This document shows positions 46,961-60,157 of a stretch of DNA of 64,000 nt, in pieces. The stretch covers positions 19,522,304-19,586,303 of the forward strand of contig OZ234496.1 in NCBI GenBank assembly GCA_965153455.1, written 5' to 3'. A program made the translations under genes and the position numbers. The DNA is from Sphagnum compactum (taxonomy: Eukaryota > Bryophyta > Sphagnopsida > Sphagnales). The notes below the pieces were generated by a model that worked only from the letters and a program-made list of their open reading frames with translations, had not been told where the DNA came from and ran no database searches. Position 1 is the first letter of the stretch; every line of letters begins with the position of its first letter.

Positions 46961-48082
46961 CCCTTCTGAGCTCTTCGCACGCTTTACGTGGCGTGACGTA
47001 CCTGCCTCCCGGCTCCTCCCTGCCTGCCTTAATGCCACCACCTACCTAGGGACCACGGTAGGTACGTAGATTCCTAGGTCCTACCCAATTTAGGTAGGTA
47101 CTAGGTTGGAACTCCCAAAATTAGAGACAGGCCGAATTTGACAATTATTAATTCCTTGGATCTCCGTCTTTTATTATGGGCTTTTGGGAATCAGGGAGGG
47201 AAACAAAGAAAGAAAGAAAAAGGGGGTGCTATCGAGGGGGTGGTGGTGAGGGGGTTTACTAAAAACTTTTGGGGGGGGGGGGTGTGAGGGGGAGAGGGGG
47301 TGGTCCTATAGAAAGGATTGGATTGTGTTGGATGGAGGCCCCCCCCACCATTAACAAGGAGTCAAGTGGAGTCAAGTTTCTCAAGTTTTTATAGGTAAGT
47401 ATCTCAAAGTTTCGATATTAATAGCTACTCACTACGCACGCTCTTTATTATTACGAAGGGCCCATTGATTAGTCATTAGGGCAAAAAGTGGTGCTCAACT
47501 TATTAGGTACTCAGAAATTCTAGGTCTCCAAGGGGGCGGAGGGGGGGGTCAGGCCTGAAAGGCTAATGGTTTAAGTGCCCTTTTAGATTGCAAGATTTGT
47601 GTGGGAAATATTGCCCTTCAGGTTTGGAGGACTTTTTTCTTTGGGAAGAGGGGGGGGAGGGGGTGGGGAGTAGGAAGAAAGGGGGACCAAAGAGGTTTTC
47701 ATTTCACTCTTTGCGTTCGTTCCCAATTATGTTTCATTGTGTCTGTAAAACACCCCTGATTTGTGGACAGATTCATGTTTTCAATGGGGTTTGGTAATTG
47801 GCAAGCAAAGTTGTTTCCCTTTGGATAAGCTTTTCTTGGACCACAAAAATGGTGCCAAAAGTGGTCGGACAGGGCACGCACGCTGCTGAGTCGACAACTG
47901 GGGTGGTGGACGGATGATGCACCTGGGTGTGGTGGGCGGGCCCATCATGTACTACCAAAGGCCGGAAGCCAAGTTTGAGCCTCTGAGGATTTGGTCGACC
48001 CATTGTGAGTAGTAACAAATTGTGCAGACCCGATTGAAATGCCGGCCATGGAAGATAAGGTGACAAGGACCGGAAAGGGGCC
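46961..48082. other. G-rich gene-free stretch
   Basis: Contains tgacgta and 'acctacctaggg' phrases, a 12-G run (47271-47282) and several shorter G runs up to 47670. No gene recognised. Confidence 0.45.
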
Positions 48083-48232
48083 CATCGTCACTATATCAAA
48101 TTATATACCATAGCCTAAGCCAAGGATTACGTTTTCCACTTCTCATTGGTTACCCCACCATCACTTTATCGAATTATATACGGTGTAGCCTAAGCCAAGG
48201 GTTCCATTTTCCTCTTCTCATTGGTTAGCCCG
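48083..48232. repeat. Two tandem copies, period 76 bp
   Basis: Units start at 48083 and 48159. Shared phrases are 'atcaaattatatac / atcgaattatatac', 'tagcctaagccaagg' and 'cttctcattggtta'. Confidence 0.9.
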
Positions 48233-50099
48233 TTCGGGTTTGGATAGGTGCATCTGTCTAAGGTAATAAGTAAACGTAACACTTTCGGCAGCAATAATAT
48301 TGAAACTCCGAGGATAAGATCACAACCCTGAAGACAGAAAGTTTTCATGGAGCAGCCAATCTTCTTTTTGGGGTTTTGGAAGGTGAGAGATTTGGGCCTT
48401 GGATGAACCAGCACCACCTACTAAGATTCAATTTAAATTGAATTCAAATTCAATTGAAAAAAAGTGGAATGCAAATTGATGAAAAAAGTATCAAAAAATA
48501 TTCATGAATATGTTGTTTGGAAAAAGCTTTAAAATGACATAAATTTGAAAAGATTTTTTTTACATGTTTTTTTACTTGGGAATGGGCTAAATAAATTATA
48601 GTTTTAAATTATCCAAGTGATAACTTAAACCTTATAAAACTTAAAGTTGTCTTATCTAAACTAAGCTCTGATGAATCATTGTCGCCATAGAATAAGGCTA
48701 TTAGGATGGTTTAGGAAAACATTAGTTAATGCCAAGTCCTTATTAATTGGAATCCTACAATTAACTTAATGCATTGAATTGTGCAGACTCAATAACTATG
48801 TTCTAGGCAAAGTTCGTTGGGGGTAATTAGTTTGCCCCTTTTGTTGGAAGATGGCTCGTTCCTTAACCCCACACACAAGACGCGTAATACACCCATCAAA
48901 CTTCAGGTCACTCCCCCATCCAACATCATTGGCTTGTTGTTTTGTGTTGTGCATTGTTTTATGCAAAACCACAAAGTTTATATTATGATGTTTTGTGTAG
49001 AATTGAGACTGTTTGGAGCTACAGTGTGGAAGCTATTGAATATTGAACCATTTTTTCACTGAAAACTAAATGAAATTAAAACTCTAAAGTGTATCAGAAT
49101 TTGGGGGTGTTCTTGGTGTTTTTGGAAAACCCTAGGTGAATAAGATTTAATAGAGTTTATTTCACAATTTTCAGAGCTAAGGTGTGAAAAATATTAGTTT
49201 TTGAGTGAATTTTTTTTGTTGGAAATTCAAACAAATTGCAAAAATTGGGTTAAGAAGGAAAAATCAGTTGAGCCCTCAATTTTGTCACACTTGGCCAATG
49301 GCACAAGCTACACACGTAAACAATAATATATCACACATGGGCCAATCGTTGTGACAACCAATCAATAGCAAACAATGGCCGACCAATTGATGTGGTAGAC
49401 CAAGCAAAGGCTCTCATGTTATTTCCCAAAGTGTTTTGACACCCTTAGTATCTTGTGCAAATTTATAAGAGTTGAGTCCCTTTTCACACACACATGCAAA
49501 AGGTTGTTGACATGTTGAGTCCATTTTCACACCCACATGCAAAAAGGATGACGTCATCTAAAATTTGGGGGACAAACTATATTATTCCATCCACTAGAGC
49601 TGCTCTAAGGTGAAGTCCTAGGGCAAAGGCATTCATTCCAAGAATAAATAAAGGGCCTAGGATGAAGGCAGCTTTAGTAAATCAACTCTCCCCAAGATTA
49701 TTATTCCCTGTATGAATTCCCCAACAAGATTGCACAAATCTTCAGTAGTCACTTGAGAGGAAGTTGGAACTATTTTTTTTCCTTTGGAATGTCAAGAGCA
49801 AAGACAATTTTCAAAATTGTCAGAACCACACTCTCTCTCTCAGTTTGATTGAAAACAAACAATAGTCTTTAAGAGGTTTTGGTCTCTTTATTCAGGTACT
49901 TTCTTAGGGTTTTTCCTAGGTGGGATAGTTGGTCATCTACTTAGTTCCACCACCATAGCCTAGGGTCATTTTCCACATGGCCAAAACAAATAATTAATTT
50001 TTTTAATTAATTATTTTTTTCAAATTTGAAATTATTATTTTTTCATTGATCTCATGTGCTATTGTGGTATGAGGAGTTAGAATTGGCTTGAGCAAATGG
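48233..50099. other. AT-rich gene-free stretch with a 43-bp duplication
   Basis: 'gttgagtcc...ttttcacac...acatgcaaaa' occurs at 49471 and 49514. It is followed by gatgacgtcatc (49547-49558), a perfect 12-base palindrome containing a TGACGTCA bZIP-type core. No gene recognised. Confidence 0.5.
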
Positions 50100-50480
50100 G
50101 CCACAGTGAACGAGCAGCACCCACTGGCACACCGTGAAGGATGGATGGTAAGTGGTCAGGAAACAGTTTTCTGTTGGGTCTCAGTTCCCCAGTTAGCCAT
50201 AGTGGTTAGCTCAGTTGCTTTTTTACACTACTTATTTACTAACAACCCACAAGCAGGTTGTTAGTAGGTAGGTAGTAAAAAAAAATCCTTACCTATGTAT
50301 TACCCATCTACTTACCTAGTAGTTACCTATTTTCCTACCTATCTACTCATGTATGAGACCTATTTCATACAAAAATTGGTTACCAAGGTGAAACCAAATA
50401 TTAACTCAGTTGAGGTTCATCCACAACTGAGTAACTACGGGCATCCAGTGGATGGTGCACTTGTGGGTGCTGGTTCACTG
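50100..50480 (+). repeat. Dispersed repeat with aggtaggtag / acctacc tract
   Basis: The left part (50100-50285) is the inverted partner of 4965-5125. The right part (50380-50480) holds 'ggttaccaaggtgaaacc', 'ttaactcagttgag' and 'tccacaactgagt'. These are the reverse complement of phrases in the copies near 56720 and 61735. The whole may itself be an inverted-repeat element of about 380 bases. Confidence 0.7.
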
Positions 50481-52900
50481 TGTCCCTTCCATGGTACTCA
50501 GTTGAGGCATCATCAACTCACCATCACTTTTGCCAAAAAAATCCACCCTGCACTCACTAACAAAATCAAACACTTAACTCATTTCTCCAAGTGATGTATC
50601 CAATGAAGGACACTCTATGGTTGTCCATGCAATGGGTAACCCCCTTGTAATGAAGTGTTATAATGCCCTCTCACCGTCATTTCATATGCATTAGTGTAAC
50701 CCTTGGCCCAAGTGTGAAGTGGTTACCCAACTAAATTTCTCCTTTTAGAACCATTTCTTAGCAATTTTTAATGACAAAAACTACTCAAAATCCAAGATTT
50801 GTCACACCTTGAGTAAATTTTGTCAAATCACCTCCATTAAATCCTCTACTCATGAAAGGTTTTTTTAACAATACCAAGATCATGCCCAAATTACTATAAA
50901 TTTTAGTTTTGATTTAAATGAAATTTTAATGAAAAAGTTGTTCAATATTCAATAACTTCTCCACCATAGGTTGAAACATTATGAAACCTACTCATATTTT
51001 CCAATCGTATCAAGAGCATATCAAAAGGCACCATGGTTTGGGAGATCTCAACGTGACAAACTAAACAAACAAACTAGCTTCCTTCATTGATAGATTACAT
51101 TTGGGTATTTGAACTCTGTTGTAAAACATTATTAGGAACACATTCCCAAATGATGGTGTTGCAGCCTTCCAAACATTGCAACACCCTACCTTTGTAAATG
51201 AATAAAAATAAAACCATTGAAGTTTCGCAAAACAACGTCATTGGTCATGGCCAATTATATGTTACAATTACACAAGGTAGTAATATTTTGTGACCAATAA
51301 TATAAAACTTCCCACTAGTCCAACATGTATGTTAAGTCTAACCCATGGTTTTTTTATTGGCATTTTTTTCCATTTCTAGATCTCATGGATGTCCCAATTA
51401 GTGTTGGCTAGATATCCAATTTAAATTGAATAACAATGCACATAATTTGTGGATATGGATAGAACCATATTTTGAAGTTGTGTAAACCCTAAAATCTAAG
51501 ACAATACATATTCGACATATGTGTATCCACTAGTAACATGATGTGTATTCACATCCATCTAAGATGCACCTTTCATTATCAATATTTGTTTGTGAGGACT
51601 TTCATGTGCCCAAATATGTATCATGCATTTGCATATCCACATTTCAGTGTTTTTTATTGTTTTAGGGTTGAAGGATATGCATATTCAACTTGAACTTTTT
51701 CGAAGTTTCAAGTGCCTTGGATATACATCTTCTTTGTGAGCGATGGTGAAAAGGTAAGGCAAGTACAATCATTTTTTTCTCCACCTTATCATTCAATTAT
51801 TGTTATTATTATTATTCTTATTATTATTTTCCAAAAAAGCTACAAAATGTTTCGATGGAAGATTTCCATCTTTATGCAGCTATGAAACAAGTTTAATGAT
51901 CAATTTTTAGTTATAAAAACCATTCCATGTAATTCCTTATTAGCTATGTGTTGTGGAAAAGGACTTTAAATGTCTTAGCAAATGAAAAAAAATGTAGCAA
52001 GTAAGAAAATTCCATTATCTCTTTCAACTATCCCTAAATTTCTTGAATAAAATGGCTTAACATGTTCACCATTACTACAATAAACACTTTCCAAAATCAA
52101 CTCGAGAGTAATTAGAAATCAGCTAGAATGTTCATTTTTAGTTTTGGAATAACTCAAAGTACCTTCAAAAATGTTAAGGTCATTTGCTTACATATAGTCT
52201 AAAATCATATGCAATAACTAAAGCAAATATCCATTCACACTTTACCAAAATATTGATGTAAACTTGCCATATTTATGCAACCTTCATTATGATGTCACAA
52301 CAAATGTAGAATATAACTAGCTTAAACCTCTTTGAGTTGGGGTCTTTAACAAGACTTAACATACTATGGGGTGTTCACATGTGGCAATAAGCTTATAACA
52401 AACTTAAGTCAAAAGACCACAAGAAAATCATGTTTTCTTTTGTCATATCAATTCCAAATTCACCATTCAAGTCATGTAAGAAACTATATTAGACTTATTT
52501 AAAACATTCTCTTCAATGAAGTTTAAATTAAAATATTTTTGATTAAAATATTAGGCATTTCTAAAATAAGTAATATTTCACAATTAGATGAAAATATAAT
52601 GTTTGAAAGGACATTTACAATGCATTAGTGCCAAACTCTTTTTTTTTTGGTGGAAATACTGCATTTGACTTGCAAAGATTATTCTTCCCAATAGTTGTCG
52701 ATCATTAACCAAAATTTTAAAATTATTTTAAAGTTTTAAATCTTAAACAAGTTAGAAGAAAAAACATTATTCTTAGGAACTTAACCAGAATGATTAATTT
52801 TCTTACTAAAAATGGAGCCATAGAAATGACACAAATGGTGGTATGTTTACAAATGAAACTTTCAAAACAATGGACCCTTGATAGCTCTCTGTTAATAACG
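50481..52900. other. AT-rich gene-free stretch
   Basis: I see no gene or RNA. A short 'ttattgttattattattatt' tract lies near 51800. Confidence 0.45.
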
Positions 52901-52909
52901 TAACAAGCA

Positions 52910-53550
52910 ATGTTGGTTGGTTATGGATTATTTTAATAACCATCGGGTAGGTTTTTTTTTATAGTAAAAATCAGGGTACCAATTAGGGTTATCAATATTC
53001 TAGGTAATATCATGTGATTATGCATGAAGGTAGATTATATAAAATTGGTTGATAAACATTGATTATCCTATTACTTATTGACCATTTATAAGGTTTTTAT
53101 TTTTAATTTGAATTTTTTTTCTTTATATCATAAACATGTTTAACATTTTAGGATTGATAATTTATATTAAAAGAAAATTTGTCTTTTGCAACCAGATTTT
53201 CCAACTAGGTTCTACCTGACACAACTAGTTCTTAGTTTATACCATATATTACTATGGATGATAATCCTTTGGTTATGGATAAGGGCAAGTTATCAAAAAT
53301 TGGTCAATAAATGTCGATTATTCTATCAATTATTGACCATTTATAAGGTCTTTTAATTTTTAATTTAATTTTCTATGTTTAACATTGATAACCTACAAGG
53401 ATGATAACTAGGTTATTAAATTTTGAAATTTCAACACCATGTGATTAAATTATTAATCGATTATCCAAAAATAAATAACTAGTTGGTAGGTTGTAAATAC
53501 CCAAGTTAATAACATGTTCAAAACTCAATAACTTACCAACACCTTAATAT
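52910..53550 (+). repeat. Dispersed AT-rich repeat (family shared with 62280-62610)
   Basis: Two internal copies of a 'ttattgaccatttataagg' block (53077 and 53331) are each followed by a Ttaatttg/aattt and 'gtttaacat' segment. The end 'gaaatttca', 'gttggtaggttgtaaatacc' and 'aaactcaataactt' corresponds to 62480-62600. The repeated 'ggttatcaa' and 'gataacct' phrases recur throughout. No coding capacity seen. Confidence 0.65.
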
Positions 53551-53874
53551 AGAAGGAAACAAATATGAGAATTCTTTTGCTAAAAATTTATATAAGTTAA
53601 TTGCACCCATGAAATATTTCATGACCACCACCCAAAATTATGAAGGTTAATGGTATGTTAGAAGTAATTAGTTCATGTTTTTAGGTTGTGGCTAAATAAA
53701 TTAAAATGGTTTGTGAATAGTTTGACATTGTTTAGGACTAAAAACATTATCCTTATTAAAAAACTTGATTAAATATCTTTCTTAATGTTTTAGATGTTTC
53801 AAATAAACCAATTGTAATGTATTTTGGCATTTAATATTATCCCAGGAAATTCACAATTGCAAGAAGTTTGCAAG
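53551..53874. other. AT-rich gene-free stretch
   Basis: Nothing recognisable is seen. Confidence 0.4.
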
Positions 53875-54900
53875 ATCTTTTAAAACAATATGGCTTGATT
53901 AAAAAGATCTTTGATTATGTTAAAAATTGAAGGTGCAAATTTGAATACTATGACAATTGCCTTGAAGTCAATAAAAAGTTGTGTAGCTTTGGGTGTGATT
54001 GAAAGTTTTCATGGGACTTGTTTTGAGCATGCCTTCTCTAAGGCTTGTTAATATGCAATTGTTAAAGAAAGAGTTTCTAGGGGCTTGAAATATGTTTCCA
54101 TAAATTTTGCTCATGTAGATTTGCAAAAAGTGTACTACATGGCCTAAAAAGTTATGGAAAGGTAGCCATGAATGGATGAAGGCTTGCATTACTAAACCTC
54201 AAGCCTATAATATTGAACACACTAATCAAAACAAGGTAAGATGCAAGTTATTTTGGTTTTGGTGTTTTTTCCATTTCATTATTTTGAATCTTTGTATTCC
54301 AAAATGTTTCCTTCTTATTAATAATGTGAATAGTGCAACTTTGCAAGTAAAGTGATCATGTTCAGCAAGTCCTTCAATTCCAGTTAGCCATTGCCCTTTG
54401 TTCTAGCAAGTAGATTGGTCCTAGGGTCACTAGTTGTGTTCCTTTTTCTCTCACATGGCATATATTATAGATTACAATAGACTCATTCTATTTCATATTG
54501 TCACTACTTGCATCTTAAACTAGTCTAGGGTTTACTGGTTGTTGAGTGATGTTTCGAATGCAACCATATCCATGACCCTAAAACTAAAAGAAAAAATGAA
54601 CCATCTCCCTTTATGAAAAGAAATCCTTGTTTCCTATGCTATTTAAGTTTTATCAAAATTTGCATCTTTTGTCTGAGGCTAAAAGTTCCTTTGATTACAA
54701 AATTGATGAAGACAATAGCTTGAACATTTTTAAGATGGTGGCCAACAATAGCGAACTTGCAAAGGAATGTTGTTAATCGAGAATTGTTCATATTTTGTAG
54801 ATATTAGGTGGATGCAAAATATATAAATGCCTTGTGGAGTGGTGGAAGAAACATAAGAATATGTTATCAACTATTGGTTTTTGAACTACGCATTAGGAAT
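53875..54900 (+). pseudogene. Decayed hAT-type transposase fragment
   Basis: The reading near 53905 gives IFDYVK, GANLNTMTIALKSI and, near 54020, GTCFEHAFSKAC*YAIVKE. These correspond to YLKDEGVNLTTMAFALRS and the SKTC*YV block of the element at 2865-4275. Near 54830 LVEWWKKHKNMLSTIGF matches the WH.HET.FL position at the start of the hAT C-terminal region there. Many stops and indels lie between. It is the same family as the left-hand copy but more decayed. No ends identified. Confidence 0.65.
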
Positions 54901-55882
54901 TGTAGGTTTTCAAATTAAAATTGAAATTTTTTTTCCCTTGTTGAAATTCTCACCAATTTGAGGAAATGATGCCTATAATCAGAAAAACTTAAGAAATTAA
55001 TCTTTGCGATTAAAAATTGACCAAATGATGCAAGGGTAGGTTGCAAGGCCCTTAGTAATTTGGTAGAATTGATAGATTTTGAATTAAATTTAAAATAGGA
55101 ATTAGATGAATTTAAAGGAATTGCAAACTAATTTGATGAATTAAAAGAGGACTAATATAATATTTTATGCTTTGTATATCTTTGAAATGTGATCACATAT
55201 GTTTGTTTAGATATTAAAGCTTTGTAACAATTGCTGTTTTGTTTTTGGCCTATGAAATTAAAAAAAATAAAATTAAAGATCTTAATCTTAAAATATGAAA
55301 ATGAGGTTAAAAAATTGGCTTAATATAATCAATTAATCTGAATGAGGTAAGAACTGGTTGTGAAAGAATTGGTTGGCATAAGAAAATTATAAAAATAAAG
55401 GACCAGACAGGGTATGAATTGTCTTGATTCTTAAATTAAAAAAATTGAGAATTGGAACTAGCAATTATGAAAAAAAATTAATAACTGCCCAACACTAGTT
55501 TGAACCTTTTATTTTCGTTTGACATACACTTTTGATTTGATTTCATTTTTTTAGGATTTCACAGAAATGGAAGATTTTTGCTGAAATAAGCGCGATTCAC
55601 CCTAAATTATTTTCAAAATTTCTCAAATAAATCTGCAAATAAATAACAAAAAGCTCACCAAAAAAAATTAAAAATCATTGGGCAACTTAGATTCTTGTCC
55701 AAGAATGGCCAAGGAGAAGCATCAGGTCCACTGGTACCACTGGTGGATGAAAGAAGGACACTCCTGGTATATAGGGAAGCATATACAGAAGGCAAGTGGA
55801 TGACTTTTTGATCAACCCAAAAAAGCCAAATAGAGGAGCAAACTGGCAATGAGATAAAAATAAAGAAATAAAGAAATATGTT
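54901..55882. other. AT-rich gene-free stretch
   Basis: I see no gene or RNA. Confidence 0.45.
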
Positions 55883-55899
55883 GGGGGGGGGGGGGGGGG
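55883..55899. repeat. Poly-G run (17 G)
   Basis: An uninterrupted run of 17 G is followed by 'ccgggtgg', at the left edge of a GC-richer segment that extends to about 56345. Confidence 0.9.
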
Positions 55900-56460
55900 C
55901 CGGGTGGTTTAGGGAAGACACACCGTGGAGGCCACATGCGGAAAGTCAGGCTCTTCTCAAGCCAACACCCCGCCCCCCAAACTTTGCAGCTGTGTGTGTG
56001 AGAGGAGTGTGTGTGTTTTTTTGTCCGCACCTAATCCTCATGCACTGACATTAAAGCGCTTCGAACAAAAGCTCTTTATCTCTCCTCACATGAAGGTGAT
56101 GATGAAGAGTCAGTGCATCCGTTTCAGAGAGAAGAAGTTTGTAGAAGAAGAAGCACTTCACTAGCTCCTCTGCAAACTTCTCTCCCATTTGGTTGGTCCC
56201 ACTCTAATATAATAAGCCTTGCTTGACTATTCCCATCTTTTTTCTCTCTTTCCCCCACCCCCCATCCCACCCGGCCCCCCTCCCTTTTGTACCTTGACTC
56301 TTGACTCTCATGAAGCACCCACCTCAACCTCCTCCCGTACTCAATCAATCAATCAACAAATTTTAAACATTCTGCACAAACACAGAATTGCTCATTGGAT
56401 GGATGAGCAGAAGAAAGCTATAACAAGAGACTTATGTGCAAGTGTATGTGATTCATGAAC
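55900..56460. other. GC-richer spacer
   Basis: It contains a tgtgtgtgtg tract near 56003, pyrimidine runs and 'tcaatcaatcaatcaa' at 56341-56356. No gene recognised on either strand. Confidence 0.4.
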
Positions 56461-56479
56461 CAACTTCCATTGGCCCATC

Positions 56480-57075
56480 ATCCATTCATACAGCCTTTTA
56501 CGACTCTGTTGGTAATTAACCCAAGTTGAGTTAACCTTGAGTTTCAGCTTGGTAAGGTATCCCCTAAGAAAAAAGGGTCCCTCGAGGTAGGTAGTTGGGT
56601 AGCACATTGCAGACTGCTACGTAAGTAGATGCCTGTAAATCCTTGAAAATGTAAGTAAAGGCTAATGGGTTGTTAGTAAGTAAGTAAGTAAGTAAGTAGT
56701 ACGGACAATGGACCCTAACTGAGTTGATGTTAGGTTTCACCTTGGTAAACTATCTTGTAAACAATAATAGGTCCTATTGATAAGTAGTTAGGTAGGTCAT
56801 GAGCTAGATGCATGTAGAGGGTTAGGACCTAGATTAGGGTTACTGAGTTGTTAGTAGGTAGGTACATAGTACAAACAATGAACCCTAAGTTAGTTAATGT
56901 TGGTTTTCATCTTGAGAATGAAATGTGTTAAAACAAAACGGTCCTATAGGTAGGTAGTTTGGCAGGGCACTAGATGACTACTAGGTAACTTGATGCATGT
57001 TCCTTAGTCATAGGCGAGGGCTGGTTAGTTGTTACTAGGTAGGTAGGTAGTACAAACAATAACTGGGTTACCCAC
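56480..57075 (+). repeat. Tandem array, period about 180 bp, of the aggtaggtag family
   Basis: Three units are marked by 'gttgttagtaagtaag' (56669), 'gttgttagtaggtagg' (56847) and 'gttgttactaggtagg' (57028). Each is followed by 'gtacaaacaatg', 'accctaa.t.agtt' and 'gttttcaccttggtaa'-like phrases, 'ggtcctat', 'aggtaggtag' and 'gatgcatgt'. A further diverged copy precedes them. The same phrases recur at 50380-50480, 60840-60930 and 61735-61870. Confidence 0.8.
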
Positions 57076-60030
57076 CTTGGTTAGCTTAGCCAAGGAACTA
57101 TGTAAAAGCGTATATTGTACACCATATCCATCCCTTATGGTGAATTGGTTGCTGTTGCTTCACTCTGGCCAAGTTATATGCAGGTTTTAAGGGTGCTAAC
57201 ATCTTAGCCTAATGGGTGGTAATAGTGATGGCTTTATCCTACTAAAAATAACCCAATAATGTATTTGCTTGTGAAATATCATTCATTTCTTCCCAACTTC
57301 CAAAGGAAAACTCTATTCACTAGGTGGTGCAGACTCGGTCAGTTGAAGTTGTTTTTCAGTAGTTGCGTAGCACACTAGCATAGCTCGCAAAAAGCACAGT
57401 GTTTGAAAGACCCTACCTGGCCTGGCCTTGGCAGCAACCAATCAATCATGAGGAATTTCATGGGAAGTCACTTCCGTAACAAATAACAATAAGCATTAGC
57501 TATGTGTATGCCAGGAGAAGATTGGGTGTGTGGGGACACCAAAGAAATGGACGGAATTTTGGACATGCATGAATAATAAAGCAAGCAAGGCTTAAAGTGC
57601 TTCTTCATCAAGGCAAGCTCTGCATAGCATGTGTATGTACTATTCATCAAGAACATCATAAAATATTCAAAATTATGTCATCTACAAGTTGTGAGTTCGT
57701 TACTGTATGTTACGTGTATCAAAAGTTCAAGATTTTTAGAATGTCATAACTTTAAACAATTGGACAAATAGATAAAGACTTGTTTGGCTCTAAAGTTGAA
57801 ACCTCAAAAAGAGTACCTTCTATTTTGCAACTAGTTTTGCAATAACATATTTACATCTAGATTCTACACGAGATAATCCACATGTATATATAAGGCCTAA
57901 AAGCTAGAATTTGGGCTACAATACGTTCACATTGTGCATGACACAAACAACATGATCCTTTTTCAAAATTTACGTTGGGGCTCTATTTTTTAAATTATTA
58001 ATTGAAGTTGGAATCCTAAATGCTGGATTTCCATCAAGGCTCATCCCAACATATGAGTCACAGATTAATTTCAAAAACAATAAATGGATAGGCTAGTGAT
58101 GGGAGAATGCAGGAAATTTTAGGAAATACTCCACTAAGTCACTTGCCCAATATGAAATAAATCATTTTCATTTATGTAGCATTTTGTTGCTCTTTCTAAT
58201 GCTTGTGATTTTTTGTGCTTATGAATTTATACGAACTTAGTAGGTACTTACTGTGAGGTGCTGGAATACTTATCATCGATTTCTCTTCTTGCATGTATTT
58301 TAGGCTGGAATACTCTTGAACAATAAAAAAGTTAGCCCACAAGGCCTTAAAATATAACAGGGTTAGCCCTAGTAAGTAACACTTAATATGGCCTAATGCT
58401 GATAAAATTGTCACCCCTCCCAAGTTGCAACTGATTGGGTAATTTGCATGTATGATTATTTTGGTTCATTAAATATTTAGTGATGGGTTTGCCCAAATCC
58501 CACCTGAAATTCAATTTGAAATGAAACCCATTTTGGACCCCCCATGTGAAGTATTTGGAATGGGTGTGGTGTAGTTGTGACTTGTGACCGATGACTGATA
58601 ATTTGCGAAAGAAAGAAGGCTCTCGCGATACAACCAATAATAGTCCATGACAAGAAAAAGAAAAGATGACACTAGAATAGGGCTTTTATTGATCATAGTT
58701 GATGAAGGCCTTTTTTTTAATGGTCATATTGGATTTGGCTACCATCACAAGTATTTTTTTGATCTACATGTGTGCACAAATGGCAACTGTGCGGGATGGA
58801 ATTTTTCATTGACAAACATCAATTATTTACTCTGCAAATCGACAAAAGAAAAAAGAAAAAAGAAAAGTTTCAAAATAAGGTCAGTTACCTGATTCCCCCA
58901 CCATTGAAATACGTAAGTCTCAAAGTCCATCACGTTTCGAGACAGAAAGGCCAACGTGCACCATATGGCATGCTCTTCAAGAATGTTCTTCTTCTTCTCT
59001 GTATCGTGCCAGGAGGGCCCCCACATGAACTATGTTGGTCTTGCACTTGACTTACGACTGGAGGGAGGAACTTGGGCAAAGGACTTGAAAATTGGTTACA
59101 ATATATTTTGGTCATGTACGGTTGGTTGGTTGGTTGGTTCGAAGTTGTAACTTACCAAGTGCTTGTTTCATCATTTTTGATGGTTAGGTTTTTAATATTG
59201 GGAAACAAAAAGGGGAGTTTTCTTCACTTCTTCACGATGGCCACAGTTTGGTTCTGTACACCGTGAGTGAATGAATGAATGAATGACGAGCTCCTACATT
59301 TGGGTGTGTTTCTGTTTGTCTGTTTGATGACAACTTGTCAGTTTTTTTCCGTGCTGTATTTTTTTTGTGGGTCAAAAAGGAAAAAGGCAAAAAGTAATAA
59401 AAAGAAAAGGAGACAAAAGAATAATATGAATGAGTTAGGATCTTTGATTCCAACCCCCTTTTCCCCAACTTTTTTTTTAAAAAAAATACTGATTTTGGGT
59501 TGGTTGTATGTAATGTGCAGTAAAAGACAAGACAAAGTCATGGATGACCCACACTGACCCCCTCCTCTGCCAGAATCAAAGAGCATGAGGAGGGTGCAAT
59601 TGGACCGCCTACAAGTTATATCACTAAGAAGAAGAAGGCCACGTAGTAGAGTAAGTTATGAAAGTGCAAAACCGGGTTAGGCGGGGGCGGGGGTAAGTGG
59701 TGGTGTGGGTGTGTACTAACTAGATGGTGGTGGTCACTTGGTGGGCATTCTGGTACTGGGCTTGTTGTCTGATCATGTCTGTCGAGCACCATCCCCACTG
59801 GCTCAGGTTCGAGTTCCAGTTTTCAGTCTTCAGGCCAGCCCGGCAGCAGCCACCCATGGGACCTGGTGATCATCATGATGATCGCAGAGGAGGAGGCCGG
59901 AAGATCCAGTTCTGAATTCATCCGGGATTTACTCTTCCACTTTTCATCATGGCTTTCACTATTGATAGACGGATTACTTAAAATGAAATAAGTCGCAAAG
60001 TGTGAGGGTAAAATTTCCTTTTACTTACAC
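57076..60030. other. Gene-free stretch
   Basis: No supported gene. It has simple tracts: ttggttggttggttgg near 59121, gaatgaatgaatgaatga near 59270 and gaaaaaagaaaaaagaaaag near 58850. Open frames around 58800-59600 are short and without a domain. Confidence 0.45.
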
Positions 60031-60033
60031 ATG

Positions 60034-60157
60034 AAATGTCCGTCCGGCTTAAATAGACGGATGATGGGATGGATGAAATGTCCATCAGGCTTAAATAGAC
60101 GAATGACGAGATGGATGAAATATTCGTCCGATTGGATGACGGGACGGATGACGGTAC
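60034..60157. repeat. 42-bp minisatellite, 3 units
   Basis: Units start at 60034, 60076 and 60118 with 'aaatgtccgtccggcttaaa', 'aaatgtccatcaggcttaaa' and 'aaatattcgtccg'. Each ends in 'gacggatgatgggatggatg'-like sequence. The unit is GC-richer than its flanks. Confidence 0.9.

Noticed and set aside
59795-59825. tRNA B-box-like ggttcgagttcc
   Set aside because: There is no matching A box or cloverleaf in the upstream 50 bases.
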